DNA from: a virus
Direction: 5' to 3' (one strand)
Length of the DNA stretch: 64,000 bases
IMG/VR virus record: IMGVR_UViG_3300032087_003621
Location: 62,001-126,000 of that record
In this document: positions 61,222-64,000 of the stretch, one piece after another
How positions within the stretch are numbered: position 1 is the stretch's first letter
How the letters are laid out: every line of letters starts with the position of its first letter
The notes under the pieces: model-generated
Database searches by the model: none
Seen by the model: the letters and a program-made list of their open reading frames with translations, nothing else
Told to the model about the DNA's origin: nothing
Made by a program: the position numbers and the translations under genes

Positions 61222-62247
61222 ATGTCACTATTAAATAAACTGAAGAAGAACAGCAAACTCAAACACACTGAAGTGTTAGACAAGTCTGAGTTCTTCACGA
61301 AAAAAGAAATGGTACGAACAGATGTTCCCATGCTGAACGCAGCTTTGTCGGGTTCTCTTGATGGTGGTCTTGCGCCCGGTCTGACCGTTCTTGCTGGTCC
61401 GTCCAAACACTTCAAGACATCTTTCGCCTTGAAGATTGCCTCTGCATATTTAAAAGCGGACCCTGAAGCTGTGATGTTGTTCTATGATTCAGAGTTTGGT
61501 TCACCCCAATCGTACTTTGATGTGTTTGAGATTGACACTTCTAGGGTTTTGCATATTCCAATTACAAACGTCGAAGAATTAAAGTTTGACCTTATCAATC
61601 AACTTGACAACATTGAGAACGGTGATAAGGTCATTGTGGTCATCGATTCAATCGGTAACCTTGCATCTAAGAAAGAACTCGAAGATGCACTAGACGAAAA
61701 GTCAGTTGCCGATATGTCACGAGCTAAGGCACTGAAAGGCTTGTTTCGTATGACCACACCCTATTTGACAATGAAGAATGTCCCTTTGCTGGCAGTCAAT
61801 CATACGTACAAAGAAATTGGTCTCTTCCCGAAAGATATCGTAGGTGGTGGTACAGGTATTTACTACTCCGCTGATAACATCTGGATTCTTGGACGCCGAC
61901 AGAACAAGACTGGAACTGAAATCACCGGATATGATTTTATCATTAACGTAGAGAAGTCTCGATACGTAAAAGAGAAGTCTAAGATTCCTGTCTCGGTTTC
62001 GTGGGAAGGTGGTATTGACAAGTACAGTGGTTTGCTCGATGTTGCTTTGGCTTCCGGTCATGTTACTAAACCATCTAACGGATGGTATCAAAAAGAAGGA
62101 CAAGATAAAAAATATCGAGCATCAGAACTTGATGGTAGTTTCTGGCTTGACATTCTTCAGAACCAATCATTTACGGAATATGTTGAAAAGATGTATAAAA
62201 TAGGTCATAATGGAACTTCACTAGAACTTGAATTGGAAGAAGAATGA
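61222..62247 (+). CDS. uvsX: Recombinase UvsX (RecA-like)
   Basis: 341 residues (T4 391). VPMLNAALSGSLDGGLAPGLTVLAGPSKHFKTSFAL carries the modified Walker A (AGPSKHFKTS, 58-67) of UvsX. Walker B is VIVVIDSIGNL (~133-143). VPLLAVNHTYKEIGLFPKDIVGGGTGIYYSADNIWILGRRQN is the DNA-loop region. It catalyses strand exchange with UvsY and gp32. The stop overlaps the next gene by 4 nt. Confidence 0.95.
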   Translation: MSLLNKLKKNSKLKHTEVLDKSEFFTKKEMVRTDVPMLNAALSGSLDGGLAPGLTVLAGPSKHFKTSFALKIASAYLKADPEAVMLFYDSEFGSPQSYFDVFEIDTSRVLHIPITNVEELKFDLINQLDNIENGDKVIVVIDSIGNLASKKELEDALDEKSVADMSRAKALKGLFRMTTPYLTMKNVPLLAVNHTYKEIGLFPKDIVGGGTGIYYSADNIWILGRRQNKTGTEITGYDFIINVEKSRYVKEKSKIPVSVSWEGGIDKYSGLLDVALASGHVTKPSNGWYQKEGQDKKYRASELDGSFWLDILQNQSFTEYVEKMYKIGHNGTSLELELEEE

Positions 62248-62540
62248 AAGAAAACATTGACTACCAACTCATACCAACACCAGTTGAAATGGGAGATGGT
62301 TGGGATGTTAGATTTCTAACTGGTGAATATCCTGAAACAGTTATTCGTTACGGTGTTGTTAAATTTGATGGCAACCAAAAACGATTAACGTTTGATTATA
62401 AAATAATTTACTCTCCAGACCCAGACGTAGAAGAAAACGACCAGATGCTTGAAAATCAAGCTACAGAAGTTTTACAAGATATTCTTCGTGTTGGTGTTGA
62501 AAATGGATATGTAAAATTTAAAGACCTTGAGGCAAAATGA
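62244..62540 (+). CDS. Small conserved-type protein between uvsX and gp41
   Basis: 98 residues: IDYQLIPTPVEMGDGWDVRFLTGEYPETVIRYGVVKFDGNQKRLTFDYKIIYSPDPDVEENDQMLENQATEVLQDILRVGVENGYVKF. An all-beta first half and a C-terminal helix. The same arrangement is found in marine T4-like phages. It overlaps uvsX (ATGA) and gp41. Function unknown. Confidence 0.75.
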   Translation: MKENIDYQLIPTPVEMGDGWDVRFLTGEYPETVIRYGVVKFDGNQKRLTFDYKIIYSPDPDVEENDQMLENQATEVLQDILRVGVENGYVKFKDLEAK

Positions 62541-63919
62541 ATATAGAATTAGAAAAAACTATTCTACGTAACATTCTTACCCAAGAAAATTTTATGCGGA
62601 AGGTTTTACCCTTCGTTCAGAAAAAATATTTCGAGGGTGTATATCGTGAGTTGTTCGACCAAGTTACCAAGTTTGTAACCAAGTACAACAAGCTACCCAC
62701 ACTCGAAGCGTTCAAAATCGAACTTGATGAAGTTACGACGATGAACGAAGAAATGTATACGCACGCTCTTGATATCCTTCCTGATATCTTCACACCCAAA
62801 GATGAAGATGAAGAGTGGTTGTTAGAGACCACCGAGAAATGGTGTCAAGACCGAGCGGTATATAATGCTATCATGGAATCGATTCAGATTATTGATGGCA
62901 AACATCAGAAGTTGACTAAAAATGCAATTCCTGATGTGTTACAAAAGGCACTGGCGGTTTGCTTTGACACTAATGTAGGACATGACTATCTAGAAAATGT
63001 AGAAGAGCGATACGACTTTTATCATGAGCAGGAGGAGAGAATTCCGTTCGACTTGGAATACTTTAATGAAATCACTAAAGGTGGACTCCCCAATAAGACT
63101 CTGAACATCGCACTGGCTGGTACAGGCGTGGGTAAAAGTCTTTTTATGTGTCATTGCGCCGCCAACTGCCTTTCTCTAGGACGCAATGTTTTGTATATTA
63201 CGATGGAGATGGCGGAGGAACGAATCGCAGAAAGAATTGATGCGAATCTGTTGAATGTTCCTATTGACCAACTTGACCATTTATCAAAACCAATGTTCTT
63301 GGATAGGGTTTCGGCGATACGAGAAAAAACCGAAGGTAAATTGATTATCAAGGAGTACCCAACTGGTCAGGCTCACACGGGTCACTTTCGTGCCCTAATG
63401 AACGAACTTCGATTAAAGAAATCGTTTAAACCTGAGATTGTATTCATAGATTATCTAAATATATGTGCGTCATCTAGAATGAAGGGCATGGGGGGTGCAA
63501 TTAATTCTTACTCATATATCAAATCAATTGCTGAAGAGATTCGTGGACTTGCAGTAGAATTTGATGTACCTATTTTATCTGCAACACAAACAACTCGTTC
63601 TGGTTATGCAAACTCTGACCCAGGCCTTGAGGATACCTCTGAATCTTTTGGTCTACCTGCTACTGCTGATTTAATGTTCGCTCTTGTTACCAGTGAAGAG
63701 ATGGAAAGTCTAAATCAGATTATGGTGAAACAACTTAAAAACCGATACAATGACCCTAATCAAAACAAAAGATTTGTGATAGGGGTTGACAGAAGTAAAA
63801 TGAAGTTGTATGATGTAGAACAGTCTGAACAAAATTTGACAGATGACACGGTTGATGATGGTCCAGTGTTTGATAATTCAAATGTTGGTCAACGGTTGAA
63901 AGGTTTACGTATTCAATAG
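62537..63919 (+). CDS. 41: Replicative helicase gp41 (DnaB-type)
   Basis: 460 residues (T4 475). N-terminal helical domain, then RecA-like core: FDLEYFNEITKGGLPNKTLNIALAGTGVGKSLF with Walker A GTGVGKS (195-201), YITMEMAEERIAERID (H1a), IVFIDYLNICASSRM (Walker B) and SATQTTRSGYANSDPGLEDTSESFGLPATADLMFAL (H3, arginine-finger region). The hexameric 5'-3' helicase at the fork. An AAGGAG site after its stop precedes a further small gene. Confidence 0.96.
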   Translation: MNIELEKTILRNILTQENFMRKVLPFVQKKYFEGVYRELFDQVTKFVTKYNKLPTLEAFKIELDEVTTMNEEMYTHALDILPDIFTPKDEDEEWLLETTEKWCQDRAVYNAIMESIQIIDGKHQKLTKNAIPDVLQKALAVCFDTNVGHDYLENVEERYDFYHEQEERIPFDLEYFNEITKGGLPNKTLNIALAGTGVGKSLFMCHCAANCLSLGRNVLYITMEMAEERIAERIDANLLNVPIDQLDHLSKPMFLDRVSAIREKTEGKLIIKEYPTGQAHTGHFRALMNELRLKKSFKPEIVFIDYLNICASSRMKGMGGAINSYSYIKSIAEEIRGLAVEFDVPILSATQTTRSGYANSDPGLEDTSESFGLPATADLMFALVTSEEMESLNQIMVKQLKNRYNDPNQNKRFVIGVDRSKMKLYDVEQSEQNLTDDTVDDGPVFDNSNVGQRLKGLRIQ

Positions 63920-63933
63920 TAAGGAGAGGGTAA

Positions 63934-64000
63934 ATGGTCAATTTATCACCGACAGAATTAACTTTGATGTTCTTAGTGTGGATGACGGCGGCTCATTGGT
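63934..64000 (+). CDS. Start of a gene cut by the right edge, probably a small membrane protein
   Basis: ATG 63934 with AAGGAGAG upstream. The first 22 residues (VNLSPTELTLMFLVWMTAAHW...) contain a hydrophobic helix. The rest lies outside the window, so no function can be proposed. Confidence 0.55.
   Translation, partial: MVNLSPTELTLMFLVWMTAAHW

Noticed and set aside
1-64000. Prophage or integrated element
   Set aside because: No integrase, attachment site or host genes are seen; the gene set is that of a lytic T4-like phage.
1-64000. Cyanophage assignment
   Set aside because: Gene order resembles cyanophages, but no psbA, psbD, hli, or other photosynthesis-related genes are present in the window, so the host remains open.

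Overview
The window is part of the genome of a T4-like contractile-tailed phage (Caudoviricetes, myovirus morphology). The evidence is an almost unbroken T4-type core: gp13-gp14-gp15-gp16-gp17-gp18-gp19-gp20, then gp67-gp21-gp22-gp23, a gp3-like protein, UvsY, UvsW, gp55, gp47, gp46, gp45, gp44, gp62, RegA, gp43, UvsX and gp41. Gene order, the small conserved genes between core genes, an Hsp20 gene and the DUF4815-type structural protein resemble marine T4-like phages (cyanophages and relatives) more than coliphage T4. No photosynthesis genes are present, so a cyanobacterial host is not supported. The host cannot be fixed from this window. E. coli-like sigma70 promoters and a periplasmic-type protein point to a Gram-negative bacterium.

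Layout. Positions 1-20730 are the tail-fibre and adhesin region: a very large DUF4815-type virion protein cut by the left edge, a 2166-aa repetitive fibre, three consecutive LamG/ConA-like lectin-fold proteins, a 1601-aa fibre ending in a Peptidase S74 self-cleaving chaperone, and small unknown proteins. Positions 20765-29307 are neck, terminase, sheath, tube and portal. Positions 29294-38402 are an accessory virion block between portal gp20 and gp67: a collagen-like protein, four large unknown structural proteins, a small hypothetical and a Cys-cluster protein. Positions 38414-42059 are the prohead core, protease, scaffold and major capsid protein. Positions 42110-44290 hold the only two minus-strand genes, a ParB-like and a DruA/Mom-like protein, under an early-type promoter. 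Positions 44384-64000 are gp3-like, recombination, late sigma factor and the replisome, with a tRNA-Gly, a sugar epimerase, a methyltransferase, Hsp20, a secreted small protein, tiny membrane peptides and a primase-polymerase-like protein.

Regulation visible in the sequence. Exact TATAAATA boxes, the T4-type late promoter core read by gp55 (encoded here), lie before structural genes. Sigma70-type promoters (TTGACA-like, 17 bp, TATAAT-like) lie before uvsY, gp55, the small gene before gp45, hsp20, gp43 and the minus-strand pair. Three strong hairpin terminators follow gp19, the 30450 gene and gp23; the one after gp23 works in both directions between convergent operons.

The least explained parts are the minus-strand ParB-like/DruA-like pair with its divergent early/late promoter, the accessory virion block, the lectin-gene triplication, the two related small proteins that bracket the sliding-clamp gene, and the apparently leaderless starts of gp43 and of the small gene before gp21. 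All family assignments were made by eye from motifs, gene order and length.
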